A stretch of 7,284 nt of DNA from Flectobacillus sp. (GTDB lineage: Bacteria; Bacteroidota; Bacteroidia; Cytophagales; Spirosomataceae), in contig JARXAV010000139.1 in NCBI GenBank assembly GCA_029865665.1, positions 1 to 7,284 on the forward strand, given 5' to 3'. Both the position numbers and the translations under genes were made by a program. The notes beneath the pieces are model-generated. The model saw nothing but the letters and a program-made list of their open reading frames with translations. It searched no databases and was not told where the DNA came from. Positions 5,931-7,284 of the stretch are shown in pieces. Position 1 is the first letter of the stretch, and each line of letters opens with the position of its first letter.

Positions 5931-6086
5931 TTTAAACTTTCGTAGAACCACGTGCGTAAGCAATGAATATATTCTGTTTGAGCGCAGCGAGTTTATATAT
6001 TCTTGATTTTTTTGTTACTTTTTGTATCAAGACAAAAAGTAAGGCTAAGAATTTATCAAAGAATAATCTTTTTTAGAAAGTTTAAA
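5931..6086. repeat. Small repeat-like element with 11-bp inverted ends around a hairpin
   Basis: TTTAAACTTTC (5931-5941) and GAAAGTTTAAA (6076-6086) are perfect inverted copies. Between them lies GAATATAT (5965-5972) with ATATATTC (5995-6002), then CTTGAT (6002-6007) and an 11-bp hairpin at 6015-6042. From memory, hairpins like TTACTTTTTGT/ACAAAAAGTAA recur between genes in Cytophagales genomes. That would make this a non-coding repeat or a fragment of one. No clear target-site duplication flanks the 11-bp arms. No open reading frame of note lies inside. Confidence 0.5.
6015..6042. repeat. 11-bp perfect hairpin with a loop complementary to upstream CTTGAT
   Basis: TTACTTTTTGT (6015-6025) pairs with ACAAAAAGTAA (6032-6042) around the 6-nt loop ATCAAG (6026-6031). 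The loop is exactly complementary to CTTGAT at 6002-6007, so an H-type pseudoknot or a switch between two stems is possible. No T-run follows, so it is not an ordinary terminator. Confidence 0.7.
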
Positions 6087-6151
6087 TAGCTTTACTAAAA
6101 TAAAAAAAACGCTTATTTTTCCAAATGAAAAATCGTTAGCAACGTAACAAC

Positions 6152-6835
6152 ATGAAAAAGAAATTAGTAGTATTGTCAGGAGCAGGGATTTCGGCCGAAA
6201 GTGGGATTTCTACTTTTCGTGGAGCAGATGGCTTATGGGAAAATCATTCGATTTACGAAGTAGCATCGCCCGAAGGTTGGCGTGCCAATCGGGAGCTGGT
6301 GTTGAGGTTTTATAACCAACGCAGAGCCCAATTGGAAGAGGTTGAACCCAATGAAGGACATCGGATTTTACAGCGTTTAGAGGCTGATTTTGACGTACAA
6401 ATTATTACCCAAAATGTAGATGATTTACATGAAAGAGCGGGGTCAACAAAGGTACTACACCTACACGGTGAACTAACAAAAGCACGCAGTACGATTGACA
6501 AAAACCTTATATATTACATTGGAACAGAGCCAATTTCGTTGGGCGATAGGTGTGATAAAGGTTCACAACTCCGCCCGCATATTGTATGGTTTGGCGAAGA
6601 CGTTCCGCTTATTGAGGTCGCAGCGGAAATGGTCGAAGAAGCAGATATTTTTGTAGTCGTAGGAACGTCCATGCAGGTATATCCAGCGGCAGGACTCATT
6701 GACTATGTACTAAGAACAAGCCCGATTTATGTAATTGATCCAGAACCTCCTACACTTGCAAAACGTTCTAATATGCAGTTTATCCAAGCAGGAGGGAGTG
6801 AAGGACTGGCAAGATTGCAAGAGTTAATTCGATGA
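6152..6835 (+). CDS. NAD-dependent protein deacylase, Sir2 family (class III sirtuin)
   Basis: The product is 227 aa, a usual length for a short bacterial sirtuin. It removes acyl groups from lysines using NAD+, giving nicotinamide and O-acyl-ADP-ribose. The Rossmann NAD site GAGISAESGISTFRG spans residues 10-24. Y54 and R57 in RFYNQRR are the acyl-pocket Tyr/Arg pair of SIRT5-like and CobB-like enzymes, which predicts desuccinylase or demalonylase activity. TQNVDDLHERAG is at 86-97. The catalytic His is H105 in HLHGEL. HIVWFGE lies at 143-149 and GTSMQVYPAAGL at 171-182. The region that usually holds the four zinc cysteines (about 110-140) has only C134. KARSTIDKNL and GDRCDKGSQLRPH replace the site, a variant I recognise from other Bacteroidota. 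The ATG at 6152 directly precedes the MKKKLVVLSGAG strand, so the start is secure. It is probably cytoplasmic and monocistronic. Confidence 0.93.
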   Translation: MKKKLVVLSGAGISAESGISTFRGADGLWENHSIYEVASPEGWRANRELVLRFYNQRRAQLEEVEPNEGHRILQRLEADFDVQIITQNVDDLHERAGSTKVLHLHGELTKARSTIDKNLIYYIGTEPISLGDRCDKGSQLRPHIVWFGEDVPLIEVAAEMVEEADIFVVVGTSMQVYPAAGLIDYVLRTSPIYVIDPEPPTLAKRSNMQFIQAGGSEGLARLQELIR

Positions 6836-6849
6836 AACATTACTTGGCA

Positions 6850-6882
6850 AAACCTTATAGGTTTCTAAAACCTATAAGGTTT
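6850..6882. repeat. 15-bp perfect hairpin downstream of the sirtuin gene
   Basis: AAACCTTATAGGTTT (6850-6864) and AAACCTATAAGGTTT (6868-6882) are perfect inverted copies with a 3-nt CTA loop. Each arm is itself nearly palindromic. It starts 15 bases after the sirtuin stop and could end transcription from either side, although no long T-run follows. From memory the same AAACCTTATAGGTTT unit is scattered between genes in Bacteroidota, so it may be a dispersed repeat. Confidence 0.72.
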
Positions 6883-6915
6883 AAATTGTTGATTTTTAGT
6901 AATTTAAAATCCAAT

Positions 6916-7138
6916 ATTAGTAGTGTGCGAAGGATTGAGAAACGTTTGGTAAATTTAAATTTCGAGACCTAGGGCTTCACCCTAGGCTTAGGTATGTCGC
7001 CCTTTCAGGGCTAAAATGTACTGTCTTAGCCCTGAAAGGGCGATATATCTTAGCGATGGGTGTTAGCCCATCGTCAAAAAAAGATTTTACAAAATTTGTC
7101 AGAGAATGCTATTTTTCAATCCTTCGTACACTACTAAT
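6916..7138. mobile_element. Composite MITE/REP-like element with three hairpins
   Basis: The ends at 6916-6942 and 7112-7138 are inverted copies over 27 bp with two mismatches. Between them lie three hairpins. The first is CCTAGGG/CCCTAGG (6968-6986). The second is an 18-bp perfect stem (6997-7014 with 7026-7043), each arm of which contains a GCCCTxxxAGGGC-like palindrome. The third is CGATGGG/CCCATCG (7054-7073). The core is visibly more GC-rich than its flanks. It codes for nothing, so it would depend on a transposase elsewhere. AATCCAA occurs at 6908-6914 and 7136-7142; it might be a target duplication but overlaps the right arm. The GCCCTGAAAGGGC and CGATGGG units resemble repeats I recall from Bacteroidota genomes. 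It lies between convergent genes. Confidence 0.65.
6997..7043. repeat. 18-bp perfect inverted repeat (central hairpin)
   Basis: TCGCCCTTTCAGGGCTAA (6997-7014) pairs fully with TTAGCCCTGAAAGGGCGA (7026-7043) over an 11-nt loop. Each arm can also fold alone through GCCCT and AGGGC. It is the strongest secondary structure in the window. Confidence 0.85.
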
Positions 7139-7164
7139 CCAACATTCATAATCCAAAATCTCTA

Positions 7165-7284
7165 TTATTCCTTTCTCAAAATAACCGTAATAAGCAGATA
7201 GCCTTCTGAAGAGAGTCCACTTTGATGAAAGCTGGCTATTTCATAGCCTTCTGCCAGTCGCTTGTTGATTTCTTCGTAAAGACC
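7165..7284 (-). CDS. Hypothetical protein, C-terminal end (cut by window edge)
   Basis: The minus strand is open from the window edge for 39 codons to a TAA at 7167-7165. The end of the protein reads GLYEEINKRLAEGYEIASFH, then QSGLSSEGYLLITVILRKE. A helix with INKRLAEGYEIASF followed by a strand with a basic final strand is reminiscent of DUF4177-like small proteins (helix, GWELV-like turn, strand, KR end). The similarity is weak and the rest of the gene is missing. Coding rather than chance is supported by plausible composition and by a stop placed just before the repeat element. It is convergent with the sirtuin gene. Confidence 0.6.
   Translation of the reverse strand, partial: GLYEEINKRLAEGYEIASFHQSGLSSEGYLLITVILRKE

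Noticed and set aside
6310..6699. Two minus-strand frames opposite the sirtuin gene
   Set aside because: Their serine- and cysteine-rich composition is typical of antisense translation, and the sirtuin motifs on the plus strand are unambiguous.
7054..7082. Terminator made of CGATGGG/CCCATCG followed by an A-run
   Set aside because: The run on the plus strand is A rather than T, and on the minus strand the T-run comes before the hairpin, so it fits neither direction.
6916..7138. CRISPR array
   Set aside because: The repeats are inverted hairpins of different sequences, not direct repeats with unique spacers.

Overview
The window looks like a piece of a Bacteroidota chromosome, most likely order Cytophagales. 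The sequence is AT-rich. Start codons are preceded by A-rich leaders with weak or no Shine-Dalgarno sequences. Two TAnnTTTG-type -7 boxes can be found. The protein set also fits this phylum: an ECF sigma factor with a membrane partner, a lipoprotein with an LSSC lipobox, an OmpA-type outer-membrane protein and a sirtuin without zinc cysteines. The genus cannot be fixed from sequence alone.

Left part (1-3466, all minus strand). An OmpA-domain protein comes first in the direction of transcription. It is followed by a 331-base spacer rich in inverted repeats, and then by a lipoprotein built from about five PepSY-like repeats. An ECF sigma factor and the start of its probable membrane-bound anti-sigma factor complete the series. 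The sigma and anti-sigma genes are 18 bases apart and form an operon. Upstream of the lipoprotein gene there is an ECF-like promoter candidate (CAACCC, then CGTC), so that gene may be a target of the neighbouring sigma factor. This link is inference.

Middle (3524-5771). A tightly coupled minus-strand operon encodes a very small CxxC/CxxxC zinc-finger-like protein (DUF2256 type), a CRY-DASH-type photolyase/cryptochrome and a basic DUF2805/TIGR03643-type protein with a possible helix-turn-helix. The first junction overlaps by 4 bases (ATGA) and the second by 16. Such overlaps suggest co-translation and a shared light or DNA-repair role. Divergent from this operon is a short helical protein of unknown function, followed by a clear intrinsic terminator.

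Right part (5888-7284). A 156-base block with perfect 11-bp inverted ends encloses a hairpin whose 6-nt loop can pair with sequence just upstream, which would allow a pseudoknot. Next is a plus-strand class III sirtuin gene of the desuccinylase type. After it come a 15-bp perfect hairpin and a composite repeat about 223 bases long, with 27-bp near-perfect inverted ends around three successive hairpins (REP- or MITE-like). The window ends in the 3' end of an unrecognised minus-strand gene.

The best candidates for something under-described are the DUF2256-CRY-DASH-DUF2805 operon and the two structured repeat elements flanking the sirtuin gene.
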